Below, in pieces: positions 1 through 9,172 of a DNA stretch of 64,000 nt. A model generated the notes under the pieces. The model was given only the letters and a program-made list of their open reading frames with translations, did not search any database and had not been told where the DNA came from. Position numbers and translations under genes: made by a program. This DNA comes from PoT sp049331405. Its GTDB lineage: Bacteria; Planctomycetota; Planctomycetia; Isosphaerales; Isosphaeraceae. The stretch spans positions 4,588,001-4,652,000 of the forward strand of contig NZ_CP186274.1 of assembly GCF_049331405.1 (NCBI RefSeq), given 5' to 3'. Positions within the stretch are counted from its first letter, which is position 1. Every line of letters starts with the position of its first letter.

Positions 1-1
1 C

Positions 2-1366
2 TGGATCGTGGTCCGCTACGCCTTCCCCACCCGCCTGGATGAGAGCCGGTTCCCGACCCGCGCGGAGCTTGATGCCGTCGCCCCCGACCACATGGCCCTG
101 CACCAGGCGGGGCCGGCGGGGATCGCCAACACGAAGGCCCTGACCTATTCCAAGATCACCAAGGACACGCCCGACCCCCCCGCCGGCCGGATCGTGAAGG
201 ATCCCGCGACGGGGGAGCCGACGGGCTTGCTCCGCAACGCCTATTCGGTCCTCAAGGATCTGCCCAAGGACGCGTATGGCGATGACGGCCCTCCCGCCAC
301 CCAGCGCGTGCAGGAACTCTTCCGCCGCTACAATTCGAGGGGTCTGACGAGCGTCGCCGACCGCTCGGCGAGCGTCGAGGCCTTGCGGACCTATCGCGGC
401 CTTCGCGACCGGGGCGAGTTGAACCTCCGGGTGAACGCTACGCGTGTCCTGTCGCCCCCCTTCGGCGATCGGCCCGTGATCGCGTCCAAGCTCGCCGAGC
501 TCTCGCGCGACGACAACGGTGAGGCCAACGGGCCAACGGGCGTCGGCGATCACTGGGTCCGCATCGGCCCGCTCAAGCTGTTTCTCGACGGCGGCATGCT
601 CAATGGGACCGCCTCGATGCGCGAGCCCTGGGGCGTCGGGCCGACGTATCAGATCACCGAGCCCGACTACAAAGGGCTCCTGTTCGTGCCTCCCCCGCAA
701 CTCGCAATCATCGCCGAGGAGGCCGCACGCCGGGGCTGGCAACTCACCGCCCACACGGCCGGCGAGGCTGCCATGGACGAGCTCCTCTCGGCTTATGAGA
801 AGGCCGATCGGGCGGTCGGCATCCTGGGCAAGCGCTGGCTGATCACGCACGCGAACTTCACATCGGCCGAGAACATCGAGCGGTGTGCCCGGCTCGGCGT
901 GGGTGCCGATTTGCAGCCGGCCTGGATCTTCAAGGACACGAGGACGCTGCTTCCCCTGCTCGGTCCCAAACGGATGGCCTGGTTCCACCCCTATCGCAAG
1001 TGGCTCGACGCCGGCCTGACGATCGGAGGCGGCAGCGACCACATGATCCGGCTCGACCCGATCGAGGCCACGAACCCGTGGGATCCCTGGCTCGGGATCT
1101 GGGTCGCGGTCACCCGCCAGACCGACCGCGCCGGGGTGCTGAACCCCGACCAGAAGCTGAGCCGGATCGAGGCCTTGCGCTTTTATACGATCAACAATGC
1201 CCGGCTCCACTCCGAGGAGGCCGAGAAAGGCTCGATCGAGCCGGGCAAGCTCGCGGACCTGATCCTCCTCGACCGCGACCCCCTGACCTGCCCCGAGGAC
1301 GACCTGAAGTCGACTGAGGTCCTCTGGACGATGGTCGGCGGCAAGGTCGTCTACGAGGCGCGTTGA
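2..1366 (+). CDS. Amidohydrolase family 3 (YtcJ-like), 5' end cut by window edge
   Basis: The reading frame is open from base 2, so the N-terminus and the first metal-binding His pair lie outside the window. Visible landmarks of the YtcJ-like amidohydrolase group are LDGGMLNGTASMREPWG (about residue 198), HTAGEAAMDE, THANFTSAENIERC and the late GGSDHMIRLDP segment with the catalytic Asp. The C-terminus IEPGKLADLILLDRDPL is the usual beta-sandwich return of the fold. It should hydrolyse an amide or imide bond with a divalent metal; the substrate cannot be read from sequence. It is followed after 25 bases by a methyltransferase on the same strand, so the two may be cotranscribed. Family assignment is firm, role is open. 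Confidence 0.85.
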   Translation, partial: WIVVRYAFPTRLDESRFPTRAELDAVAPDHMALHQAGPAGIANTKALTYSKITKDTPDPPAGRIVKDPATGEPTGLLRNAYSVLKDLPKDAYGDDGPPATQRVQELFRRYNSRGLTSVADRSASVEALRTYRGLRDRGELNLRVNATRVLSPPFGDRPVIASKLAELSRDDNGEANGPTGVGDHWVRIGPLKLFLDGGMLNGTASMREPWGVGPTYQITEPDYKGLLFVPPPQLAIIAEEAARRGWQLTAHTAGEAAMDELLSAYEKADRAVGILGKRWLITHANFTSAENIERCARLGVGADLQPAWIFKDTRTLLPLLGPKRMAWFHPYRKWLDAGLTIGGGSDHMIRLDPIEATNPWDPWLGIWVAVTRQTDRAGVLNPDQKLSRIEALRFYTINNARLHSEEAEKGSIEPGKLADLILLDRDPLTCPEDDLKSTEVLWTMVGGKVVYEAR

Positions 1367-1391
1367 GGCTCGCCCTTTCCCCGAGGTTTTT

Positions 1392-2159
1392 ATGTCAGAG
1401 CATGACCGGGCGTTGTCGGTGGCCTTCGATGGCCAGGCCCAGAAATTCGAGCGAGCCCCGGTCCAGAGCGACCCCGCGGCGCTGGCGCGGTTGGTCCAGT
1501 TCGCCGGGCTCGCCCCCGACAGTTACATCCTCGACGCCGGCTGCGGCCCGGGGCTCGTCAGCACGGCCCTGCTCCAGGCCGGGCACCGCGTCTTCGGCGT
1601 CGACCTCTCCGCCGAGATGATCGCCAGAGCCCGCACGCGCGGCGAGCCGTTTGGCGACCGCGCTCAGTTCTCGCAGACAACGGTTTTCGACCCGTCTCTC
1701 TGGGGCCCGTTCGACGCGACGATCTCGCGCTACGTGCTCCACCACGTCACCGACCCGGCCGAATTCCTGTTCCGCCAGGTCGAATTGCTCCGCCCCGGCG
1801 GCGTCGTGATCCTCTGCGACCACACCACCGACCCCGACCGTGATCGGGCTCGGCATCATCAGGAGATCGAGAAGGCGCGCGACTCGACCCACACCCTCAA
1901 CCTGACCCCGGGGGCGATCATCGACCTCTTCGCCTCCGCCGGGCTCTTCGAGATCCAGATGGTTGAGGAGACATTCACCCTCGACTTCGACGAGTGGTTC
2001 GACCGCGGCACGCCATCCGCCCCCAAGGCCGAGGTTCGCGACCGGATCGTGAACGGCCCCCAGGCCCGCGGCTATCATGCCGTGGAATCCGCCGATGGTT
2101 CCGTCACCATCACCTGCCAGCGCAGCCTCGTGCGCGGCCGAAAGCCGACGGCTCTTTAA
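1392..2159 (+). CDS. Class I SAM-dependent methyltransferase
   Basis: A 255-residue protein with SAM-binding motif I at about residue 45 (ILDAGCGPGLVSTALL), the acidic end of beta-2 (VFGVDLSAEMIARA) and the post-motif III stretch LRPGGVVILCDH. This is the Methyltransf_11/25 type fold without a recognisable acceptor domain, so the substrate is unknown. The start ATG at 1392 has only a weak purine stretch (CCGAGG) upstream. The gene ends about 110 bases before a strong hairpin that it shares with the convergent flavodoxin gene. The amidohydrolase just upstream may be in the same transcript. Confident on fold, not on substrate. Confidence 0.85.
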   Translation: MSEHDRALSVAFDGQAQKFERAPVQSDPAALARLVQFAGLAPDSYILDAGCGPGLVSTALLQAGHRVFGVDLSAEMIARARTRGEPFGDRAQFSQTTVFDPSLWGPFDATISRYVLHHVTDPAEFLFRQVELLRPGGVVILCDHTTDPDRDRARHHQEIEKARDSTHTLNLTPGAIIDLFASAGLFEIQMVEETFTLDFDEWFDRGTPSAPKAEVRDRIVNGPQARGYHAVESADGSVTITCQRSLVRGRKPTAL

Positions 2160-2270
2160 CGAGGTTCAAGCCTCAGTATCAGCGTTCTTCCGCCAAGTCC
2201 AAGATCTTCCATCATCTAAAAACTCGAACTAATCTTTAGATTAAAGACTTCCCAACATCTTCAATAACAA

Positions 2271-2318
2271 GTCCAAGGGCGGTCGAGGAGTCAAAGGCAC
2301 TCCTCGACCGCCCTGGAC
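2271..2318. terminator. Bidirectional hairpin terminator between convergent genes
   Basis: The arms AGGGCGGTCGAGGAGT and ACTCCTCGACCGCCCT form a 16-bp perfect stem around CAAAGGC, extended by GTCC/GGAC after one bulged A. It sits between the plus-strand methyltransferase and the minus-strand wrbA gene and can serve both. There is no long T-tract on either side, so termination efficiency is inferred from stem strength alone. Confidence 0.7.
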
Positions 2319-2331
2319 ATTTCATGGCCCC

Positions 2332-2946
2332 TTACTTCGCCGCGAGCTTGGACGCGACCTGGGCGACGTGCTCGCCCTGGAAGCGGGCGATCGACAGCTC
2401 GTTCTCCGTCGGCTGACGCTTGCCGTCACTGCCGGCGAGGGTGCTGGCGCCATAGGGAGAGCCGCCGGTGATCTCGTCCATGTTGACGAGGCCCTGACAG
2501 GAGTAGGGCACGCCCACGATGACGAAGCCGTGGTGCAGGAGAGTCGTGTGGAAGCTCGTGATCGTCGTCTCCTGGCCGCCGTGCTGGGTGCCGGTGCTGG
2601 TGAAGACGCTGCCGACCTTGCCGATCAGGGCCCCCTTGGCCCAGAGGCCGCCAGTCTGGTCGAGCAGGTTTCGCATCTGAGCGCACATGTTGCCGAAGCG
2701 GGTCGGCGTGCCGAAGATGATCGCGTCGGCCTCGGCGAGTTGCTCGGGGCGGATCACCGGGATCTCGGCGAAGGCGTCGCGGGCGGCCTTCGCACCGGTC
2801 CGCTCCAGCGCCGCGTCGGGCACGAGCTCGGCCACCTGGAAGAGCGAGACCTCGGCACCCTCGACCTTCCGCGCCCCTTCGGCCACGGCCTCGGCCAGCT
2901 TATGGATGTGCCCGTACATGCTGTAGAAAACGACGTACACCTTCAT
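2332..2946 (-). CDS. wrbA: NAD(P)H:quinone oxidoreductase, WrbA type flavodoxin
   Basis: A 204-residue flavodoxin-fold protein of the WrbA family, which makes two-electron reductions of quinones with FMN and so avoids semiquinone radicals. The N-terminal FMN phosphate loop reads VVFYSMYGHIHKLAEAV, followed by IIFGTPTRFGNM and the tail GGSPYGASTLAG that is diagnostic for WrbA. Upstream in-frame codons exist to 3093, but MKVYVVFYS at 2946 matches the usual family start and the longer form lacks sense. It is the last gene of a minus-strand redox group (Rrf2 regulator, NmrA-like reductase, extradiol dioxygenase), which fits a quinone/electrophile response. Confidence 0.93.
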   Translation of the reverse strand: MKVYVVFYSMYGHIHKLAEAVAEGARKVEGAEVSLFQVAELVPDAALERTGAKAARDAFAEIPVIRPEQLAEADAIIFGTPTRFGNMCAQMRNLLDQTGGLWAKGALIGKVGSVFTSTGTQHGGQETTITSFHTTLLHHGFVIVGVPYSCQGLVNMDEITGGSPYGASTLAGSDGKRQPTENELSIARFQGEHVAQVASKLAAK

Positions 2947-3120
2947 GCCGAATCCCTCGCGGTGGCTGGGCGAAATCCCAACGAGCGGAGCCGGGCGCCG
3001 CAACCCACGACGCACGATCCAGGCTCTCCCCAAAGGCCAGGGAACGTTCCCTCGCCAGCGGCTCATCATACCGATCCATCGCGACCAGGCCATCGGCCTC
3101 CCGACGTCGGCCGCAATTCC

Positions 3121-4014
3121 TCAACCTGCAGCAACCCTCGCGCCCGAAGTCGCCGCGATCTCGCCGAAGGAATAGGCCGAGATCAGATGCCCCATGATCC
3201 GGTCGCCGAATACCTTCCGGCCGAGTTCGCCGTCGGCCGCCCCCGCCGCCACCATGAGAGGTAACAGATGCTCCTCGCGCGGATGTGCCTCGCGGCCACC
3301 GGGGGCCGAGGCCCAGGTCTTGAGCTTCTCCTCCCGAGAGGCCCCCGCATGCTCCGTGACGGCCTCGGTCAGCCAGGCGTCGAACTGAGTGGAAGGACCG
3401 GCATTCCCGCCACTGAAGAAGCCCCGGAGGTTGTGATAGCTCATCCCGCTGCCGACGATCAGCACGCCCTCGCGTCGCAAGGGGGCAAGGGCCTTTCCGA
3501 CCTCAATGTGAAGCGCGGGGTCAAGGCTCCGATCCAGCGATAGCTGTACGACAGGGATATTCGCCTCCGGGAACGCAACCATCAGGGGGATGAAGGTCCC
3601 GTGATCGAAGCCACGTTCCTCATCGATGGCAACGGGGACTCCAAGATTTGAAACGAGCCCTTGCACCCGTCGGGCCAGTGATGGCGAGCCAGGCGCCGGA
3701 TAACGCAGTTGGTAGGTGTGGGCGGGGAATCCCGAGTAATCGTGGATGAGCGACGGATGCTCGCCCCCCGTGACCGCGAACCCTCGCGTCTCCCAATGCC
3801 CCGAGACCACGAGCATGGCCTTGGGCACGATTCCCACGAGCGAGGGGACGGTAGCCAGCCAGTCCTTCAACGTAAACCAGGTGTCGGCGGGCCCCATGGT
3901 CCAGTCCATGAAGAAGCAGGGCCCGCCTCCGTGCGGGATGAAGAGCGTCGGCAAAGGGTGGCCCGATGTGGTTCTTGCATCGGAATCGCTGTTCTTCGAG
4001 ATGTCATCTGACAT
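3121..4014 (-). CDS. Extradiol ring-cleavage dioxygenase, DODA/YgiD type (LigB fold)
   Basis: A 297-residue class III extradiol dioxygenase related to E. coli YgiD (4,5-DOPA dioxygenase). Candidate metal ligands are His in FIPHGGGPCFF and VVSGHWET, with further conserved His in HDYSGFPAHTYQL and FDHGTFIPL. These enzymes cleave catechols next to the hydroxyls using Fe(II) or Zn. Length and motif spacing are normal, with a roughly 20-residue polar N-terminal extension before the first motif. It lies 19 bases downstream of the NmrA-like gene and 174 bases upstream of wrbA. Quinones and catechols are redox partners, so a common job in aromatic detoxification is a reasonable inference. Confidence 0.9.
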   Translation of the reverse strand: MSDDISKNSDSDARTTSGHPLPTLFIPHGGGPCFFMDWTMGPADTWFTLKDWLATVPSLVGIVPKAMLVVSGHWETRGFAVTGGEHPSLIHDYSGFPAHTYQLRYPAPGSPSLARRVQGLVSNLGVPVAIDEERGFDHGTFIPLMVAFPEANIPVVQLSLDRSLDPALHIEVGKALAPLRREGVLIVGSGMSYHNLRGFFSGGNAGPSTQFDAWLTEAVTEHAGASREEKLKTWASAPGGREAHPREEHLLPLMVAAGAADGELGRKVFGDRIMGHLISAYSFGEIAATSGARVAAG

Positions 4015-4033
4015 GGTGCTCGGCCTCCTTCGC

Positions 4034-4675
4034 TCAATACGCCACGGTGAAGCGGGCCCGGACGTGCTGACGGTTCTCCAGTTCGTCGACGAGGGCGATC
4101 GCGTAATCCTCGGCCGAGATCCGGCTCTGCCCCTGCCCGTCGCTCAGGAGTTGATCCATCCCAATCCGAAACTTCCCGGTGCGTTCCCCCGGCTGGATCA
4201 GGGCGGCCGGGCTCACATAAGTCCATTCGAGGTTATCGCCTTCGTTACGGAGCACCTCGAGGGCCTCGGCATGCTTCAGTGCGATCTCCTTCCAGGCCAA
4301 GGGAAACTCGGGAGAATCAACCAGCCTCAGTCCCGGTGCCACTTCCAGACTCCCTGCGCCACCGACTACCTCGAGCCGTTTCACGCCCGCCTTGCCAAGA
4401 CCAACGATCAGGGAGCGTACGGAATCGATGACGGCCGATGCCCCCTGGGAAACTCCGGGGCCAAACGCGCTGATGACCGCATCATGCCCCGCAACTCCCT
4501 TCGCGACGCTCTCGGCGTCGAGCACGTTCCCCGGCTGGACCGTCAGGTTGGGATTCGACTCGGTGATCCTTGATGGATCTCGCACAATCGCCGTGACATG
4601 ATGCCCGCGGCTCAGGGCTTCCTTCAAGATTCTCTGGCCGATCGTCCCGCTGGCACCGAAGAGTGCGATTTTCAT
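4034..4675 (-). CDS. NAD(P)-binding oxidoreductase, NmrA/YwnB-like (atypical SDR)
   Basis: A 213-residue Rossmann protein starting MKIALFGASGTIGQRIL, with the GxxGxxG dinucleotide loop in its first 15 residues and IVRDPSRI after beta-2. There is no Tyr-x-x-x-Lys pair in the classical position, as in other NmrA-like and biliverdin reductase B-like atypical SDRs. An in-frame extension to 4729 was rejected because the loop normally sits at the very N-terminus. It is 62 bases downstream of the Rrf2 gene. The Rrf2-plus-NmrA pairing is the same as ywnA-ywnB of Bacillus, so regulation by the adjacent Rrf2 protein is likely. Confidence 0.88.
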   Translation of the reverse strand: MKIALFGASGTIGQRILKEALSRGHHVTAIVRDPSRITESNPNLTVQPGNVLDAESVAKGVAGHDAVISAFGPGVSQGASAVIDSVRSLIVGLGKAGVKRLEVVGGAGSLEVAPGLRLVDSPEFPLAWKEIALKHAEALEVLRNEGDNLEWTYVSPAALIQPGERTGKFRIGMDQLLSDGQGQSRISAEDYAIALVDELENRQHVRARFTVAY

Positions 4676-4737
4676 GATCAAATGCTCCAAAGTCGATTCT
4701 GTAATCAAGAGAGTTACAGATCGACGCAAAAAAGAGT

Positions 4738-5166
4738 TCAGTCGATGGCTCTTCCCTCGACCGAAGCCAGAATGTCGGCAACGGTGGTTCGGGCGAGTTG
4801 CTCTTCCATGCCTTTGCGGACGTCGGCATAGACGTCCGTCAAAACGCCCTGGATGTGCCTACCCACGAGGCAGGCGGGGTTGGGCTGATTCCGTGGGAGC
4901 GCGAAGGTTTCCCTGTCCGGTTCCACCGCGTGAAGGACATCGAGGAGCCGTATCCGCGCAGGATCCTCGATCATGAGCCAGCCTCCGCCGACCCCTCCCC
5001 GCGACTCCACATACCCGGCCTCGCGGAGCAAACCGAGCAGGCGGCGGATCACGACGGGATTCGTGTTCACGCTCCCCGCGATATGCTCCGAAGTCAGCGG
5101 CTCCCCCGGCGGCTGAGCCAGCAAGGTCAAGATGTGTACGCCGACACTCAGCTTGGAACTCAGCAT
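4738..5166 (-). CDS. Rrf2 family transcriptional regulator
   Basis: A 142-residue Rrf2 protein. The winged helix covers roughly residues 1-70 (KLSVGVHILTLLAQ, NTNPVVIRRLLGLLREAGYV, then the wing GGVGGGWLM). Only one Cys is visible, at NPACLVG around position 97, so it does not carry the three-Cys iron-sulfur cluster set of IscR or NsrR and may sense by a single thiol as YwnA/CymR-like members do. A perfect dyad abuts its start codon and is a candidate autoregulatory operator. It precedes three redox enzymes on the same strand, which are its probable targets. Confidence 0.9.
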   Translation of the reverse strand: MLSSKLSVGVHILTLLAQPPGEPLTSEHIAGSVNTNPVVIRRLLGLLREAGYVESRGGVGGGWLMIEDPARIRLLDVLHAVEPDRETFALPRNQPNPACLVGRHIQGVLTDVYADVRKGMEEQLARTTVADILASVEGRAID

Positions 5167-5168
5167 CC

Positions 5169-5207
5169 CTCCTCCATCCGCAACAATGTTAGTTGCGGAT
5201 GGAGGAG
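5169..5207 (-). promoter_or_regulatory. 16-bp perfect inverted repeat overlapping the Rrf2 gene ribosome binding site
   Basis: CTCCTCCATCCGCAAC (5169-5184) and its exact complement (5192-5207) flank the 7-base loop AATGTTA. On the minus strand the downstream arm ends in GGAGGAG, which is the Shine-Dalgarno of the Rrf2 gene two bases away from its ATG region. It could be an Rrf2 operator, an RNA hairpin hiding the ribosome binding site, or a terminator for the kinase gene that ends at 5230. Confidence 0.6.
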
Positions 5208-5229
5208 AGTCAAGCCGGGCCTTCGATGC

Positions 5230-8200
5230 TCAGTACGTTTCCCTCACGGCACTCCAGGTGAGCAAGGTCCCGTCGCTCATCGCGGCGACGATCCGGCTCC
5301 CGTCCTCGGCGATGGCGATTCGCCAGGCGTGGCCCCCTCTGGTTTGGAGGGCGAGCACCTTCCTCCCCGTCTCGACCTCCCAGAGCGACACCGCCCCATC
5401 CAGGCCGGCCGAGACGATCCGGGAGCCATCGGGCGTGAAGGCGAGCCCCACGACCCAGCCCGAGTGGGCGGCGATCGATCGCAATTCTCGTCCGCTCGCC
5501 GCGTTCCAGATCCGGACGGTCCCGTCGGCACCGGCCGAGGCCAGCCTTGAAACATCATTCGAAAACGCGACGTCAAGGACCGGAGCCTCGTGGCCTTCGA
5601 GCCGATGAAGTTCCTTGCCGGTCTTGGTCTCCCGGAGGCCGATCGTCCTGTCCCCGCCGGCCGAGGCAAGGCGGGAACCGTCCGAGGACAAACGCACGGA
5701 ATGGATCGAGCCGACGTGGGCCGACTGCTTCCAACGTTGCCGGCCGGTCTCGAGGTCCCAGAGACTGAGCGAGCGATCCCCCTTCGGCTCATAAACCCCC
5801 TTGCCTTGGAGCCCGTGGACGATGCCGAGCGGGTCTCCTTCACCAACAAGGATGGAATGCTGGCCCGGGTCGATAGCCAGGCTCGCAATAGGATCGCCGG
5901 GCCCTCGGAATGACGGCCCCTCGCGTCCAGTGCCGATATCGAAGGTTGTCACACGATGATCGGGACAGACCGACACAGCAATCTCCCCCGCCGCAGATCC
6001 GGCCAGAGGAGATGAGGCCCCTCGAACCGGACGCGACCAGAGGGAATGCCCATCGGTCGTATCCCAGGCCGAGATTCCTCGATCCGTCGAGACGACGGCG
6101 ACCTTGCCATCGCCCGAGAGCACGAGGCCGTTCGCCTGCCCCCAGGAACCCTGCACGACCCGGACTTCCGGGGCTGCGGTCGCATCCCAGAGCTTGACAG
6201 TCCCGTCTTGCCCCGACGAAGCGATCCGCCTTCCGTCAGGCCGGAACGCCACGCTGAAGACCGGTGCATCGTGCCCGCGATAGGACGCGAGTTCGCGGCC
6301 CGTCGCCACGTCCCAGAGTTTTACCGAGCGATCGAGCCCTCCGGTTGCGAGCCGGGTCCCATCGGGACCGAACGCGATGCCATCGACACGCCCGTCGGCC
6401 GCCTGAAATGACAGGATTTCTTGGCCCGTTTTCAGATCCCAGATCTTCACAAGCCGATCGGAACCGCCTGAAGCGAGCAGGCGACCGTCGGGACTATACG
6501 CCACGCATCGGGTCGCTCCCTGATGCCCAGGCAAGGTGCGTTCCTCGAGACCCGTGAGCAGGTCCCAGAGCTTGATGACCCCCTCCTGCCCTGCCGAGGC
6601 CATCTGCCAGCCGTCGGGCCTCACAGCGACCCCGAAGACGGGGGCCGTGTGCCCGCGGAGGGCGAGAACCTCGGTGCCGGTGGACGTGTCCCAAACGCGG
6701 ACGACCCGATCGGCCCCGCCGGAGACGAGCCAGGCGTCCCCCTTGGCGAAGGCAACCCCGGCGGCCCATGCGTCGTGCCCCGGCATCGTCCGTTTCAGTT
6801 CCCCCGTGGCCACATCCCAGACCCGGACCTTGCCATCACTCCCAGCGGTGGCAAGCCGCTTCCCTTCGCGGTCGAAGGCGACCCCATAGGCGAAGCCGTC
6901 GTGCCCGCGGATGTGGCTGATCTGGCGGTCGCCCAGGTCGTCCCAGATCCGGACCCCGTTCCTCGTCTCCGGACAGCAGAGGATGTCCGACGCCGGGGCA
7001 AAGGCCACGCCGCAGCTCACCCCGTTATGCCCTTCGATCGTGCGGACCTCCGAATGCACGAGCCGATCCAGGTACGACCACTCCCAGCGCCTGAGCGACG
7101 GCGGGCTCTCGTCGAGCAGCGCCCGGGCCGTCTGGAGGTCGTTGGCCGACCAGGCCCGCTCGGCCCTGGCGATCCTGTCGAGGTAGCGTTCGGGCTCGAT
7201 CCTGGCCTCGCGCTCGACTCGCTTGGCGACCTCGGCCTCGGCTTCGAGTCGCGCCTTCTTCTCGGCCTTCCGCTCCGAGATCGCAAGACCGGCCGAGAGT
7301 ATCGCGTTCGCCGCAAATCCGGCGGCGAGCACCGCGAGCAGGCTCGTCACCAGGAGCGCCGCGGCCGTCGGGCGGCGCCTGGCCCACTTGACGGCCCGCT
7401 CCGGCAGCGTCGTCGGCCTCGCGGTGATGGGCATACCGGCGAGCCAGCGGTCCAGGTCCTCGGCAACGGCCAGGGCCGTCGGGTATCGGTTCGATGGTGC
7501 CTTCTCCAGGCATTTCAGGCAGATCGTCTCGAGGTCGCGCGGGACCCTGCGATCGACGGCCGAGGGGCGTTCCGGCTCCACATCGCGGACTCGCCTGAGC
7601 GTTTCAAAGAGCGAGTCTCCCTGGATCGGTGGCCTACCGGTCAGCCCTTCGTAGAGGATCGCCCCGAGGCCGTAGACGTCCACGGCGGTCGTGACGACCT
7701 CGCGCGAGCCTTCGGCATGCTCGGGGGCCATGTAGGCGGGTGTGCCGAGGACCGAGCCGGTTCGTGTCAGGTCCCCGTCGGCCTCGATGTGACGTGCGAG
7801 GCCGAAGTCGGCCACGAGCGGCTGTTCGGAGCGGTCGAGGAGGACATTCGAAGGCTTCAGATCCCTGTGGAGGATCCCACGCTGATGGGCGTAGTGGACG
7901 GCCCTGGCCGTGGTCGCGACGAGCCTGGCCATCGCAATGAAGTTCCCGCGCATCCGGGGCAACTCGGTGGTCAGGCTTCCCCCCTCGGCGAGCTTCATGC
8001 TGAAGTAGCGATGCCCGTCGTGCTGGCCCACCTCATAAATCGGCACGATGTTGGGATGGTCGAGGCTCGCGACGGCCTCGGCCTCGAGATGGAAACGCCT
8101 CAGGTCGGCCTGGGATGTTCCCGGATGGTCGGGGATCATCTTCAAGGCGAGGATGCGGTCGAGGCTCACCTGCCTCGCCGCGTAGACCACGCCCATGCCT

Positions 8201-8520
8201 CCTCGGGCGATCTCGCGAAGCAATTCGTAGTCGCCGAAATACCCGACGAAATCCGGCCTCGCGATCGGAGCTTGGCTCCCCGGGAAAGGAACTGTGCCGG
8301 GGGCATCGTCGTCTGAGATCGGTGCGGCGATCCGGCCGACGTGGTCGAGGTTGTCGAAAAAGGCCGAGAGTTCGTCGGCGAACTCGGGATAGCGAGCCAG
8401 CCAGGCCGAGCGGTCGGGGAACCGCCCGGCCTCGACTTCCTCAAGGTACGCGGCCAGGATCCCTTCGAGCCGACGTTCCGGGTCGAACTCCCCCGCGGTG
8501 ACGCTCGCCATCGACTTCAC
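5230..8520 (-). CDS. Ser/Thr protein kinase with C-terminal WD40 propeller(s)
   Basis: A 1096-residue Hanks-type kinase of the planctomycete kinase-WD40 group. After an N-terminal 90 residues, the kinase domain has the Gly-rich loop IARGGMGVVYAA, catalytic Lys in LALKMI, HRDLKPSNVLL and DFGLARH, followed by VDVYGLGAILYEGLTGRPP. A transmembrane helix follows at about 395-420 (AALLVTSLLAVLAAGFAANAIL) and a short Lys/Glu-rich coiled coil. From about residue 500 to the end there are a dozen or more WD40 blades with GH...WD repeats such as GHDAPVFSVAFRPDG. The propellers should lie across the membrane from the kinase. The GTG start overlaps the sigma factor stop (GTGA), indicating translational coupling; an ATG three codons further is possible. 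Confidence 0.95.
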   Translation of the reverse strand: MKSMASVTAGEFDPERRLEGILAAYLEEVEAGRFPDRSAWLARYPEFADELSAFFDNLDHVGRIAAPISDDDAPGTVPFPGSQAPIARPDFVGYFGDYELLREIARGGMGVVYAARQVSLDRILALKMIPDHPGTSQADLRRFHLEAEAVASLDHPNIVPIYEVGQHDGHRYFSMKLAEGGSLTTELPRMRGNFIAMARLVATTARAVHYAHQRGILHRDLKPSNVLLDRSEQPLVADFGLARHIEADGDLTRTGSVLGTPAYMAPEHAEGSREVVTTAVDVYGLGAILYEGLTGRPPIQGDSLFETLRRVRDVEPERPSAVDRRVPRDLETICLKCLEKAPSNRYPTALAVAEDLDRWLAGMPITARPTTLPERAVKWARRRPTAAALLVTSLLAVLAAGFAANAILSAGLAISERKAEKKARLEAEAEVAKRVEREARIEPERYLDRIARAERAWSANDLQTARALLDESPPSLRRWEWSYLDRLVHSEVRTIEGHNGVSCGVAFAPASDILCCPETRNGVRIWDDLGDRQISHIRGHDGFAYGVAFDREGKRLATAGSDGKVRVWDVATGELKRTMPGHDAWAAGVAFAKGDAWLVSGGADRVVRVWDTSTGTEVLALRGHTAPVFGVAVRPDGWQMASAGQEGVIKLWDLLTGLEERTLPGHQGATRCVAYSPDGRLLASGGSDRLVKIWDLKTGQEILSFQAADGRVDGIAFGPDGTRLATGGLDRSVKLWDVATGRELASYRGHDAPVFSVAFRPDGRRIASSGQDGTVKLWDATAAPEVRVVQGSWGQANGLVLSGDGKVAVVSTDRGISAWDTTDGHSLWSRPVRGASSPLAGSAAGEIAVSVCPDHRVTTFDIGTGREGPSFRGPGDPIASLAIDPGQHSILVGEGDPLGIVHGLQGKGVYEPKGDRSLSLWDLETGRQRWKQSAHVGSIHSVRLSSDGSRLASAGGDRTIGLRETKTGKELHRLEGHEAPVLDVAFSNDVSRLASAGADGTVRIWNAASGRELRSIAAHSGWVVGLAFTPDGSRIVSAGLDGAVSLWEVETGRKVLALQTRGGHAWRIAIAEDGSRIVAAMSDGTLLTWSAVRETY

Positions 8521-9080
8521 CCCTCCATCCCAACGGCCAGCTTCGCGCGAAGCGCCTTGAGCCCTCGATGCAGCAGGCCGGCCACGGCCGGCTTTGTCAC
8601 CCCCAACTCCTCGGCGATCTCGGCCAGGCTGAGCCCCTTGAGGTGATGCAGTTCCACCGCCTGACGCTGAGATTCAGGGAGTTCCGCCAGGGCCTGGACG
8701 AGTTCCAAGAATTCCTCGTGGCGGATCGCCCGCTGGCTCGGCGACGACTGGTCGGCCTTGAGCCATCCTTCGAGCCGACTCGCCGACCGATCCAGGGCCG
8801 CGTCGAGAGACCTTTCGCGGAAGATGTCCCGCTTCCTTGCCCCCAGGCGACGCGCCTCGTCGGCAAGGTTGTTGACGAGGATCGCCCGGAGCCAGGCCGC
8901 GGTCTGTGCGGACGTTCGTCCCTGCGGGCCCGATCGGAAGGCTTCAAGGAGCGTCTGCTGCACCACGCCCGAGAGGTCGATGGCCGAGCGCAAACGAGGC
9001 GAGACCTCGAGCCTGGCCAGCAGGCTGAGGTACTCGCGGAATCGGCCGAGTTCGGCCCCCAGGTTTGGTTTGTCGCCCAT
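8517..9080 (-). CDS. ECF-type sigma-70 factor (planctomycete kinase-associated)
   Basis: A 187-residue sigma factor with region 2 (LRSAIDLSGVVQQTLLEAF, AWLRAILVNNLADEARR) and region 4 (LPESQRQAVELHHLKGLSLAEIAEELGVTKPAVAGLLHRG). It resembles the Planctomycetes-specific ECF group (TIGR02984 type), members of which often stand next to membrane Ser/Thr kinases. The ATG at 9080 was chosen over the ORF extension because region 2 begins shortly after it. The stop overlaps the kinase GTG start, so sigma and kinase form one signalling unit; phosphorylation-controlled sigma activity is the known model for related groups but is inference here. No anti-sigma factor is visible. Confidence 0.93.
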   Translation of the reverse strand: MGDKPNLGAELGRFREYLSLLARLEVSPRLRSAIDLSGVVQQTLLEAFRSGPQGRTSAQTAAWLRAILVNNLADEARRLGARKRDIFRERSLDAALDRSASRLEGWLKADQSSPSQRAIRHEEFLELVQALAELPESQRQAVELHHLKGLSLAEIAEELGVTKPAVAGLLHRGLKALRAKLAVGMEG

Positions 9081-9172
9081 CCGACGTCCCTCGCGACCAT
9101 GATCGGTCCCTCGATTCGAGTGTATCGCGACCGACGGAGGAGGACCGAGCCTCCTCCGTTTGGCCGTGGCCA

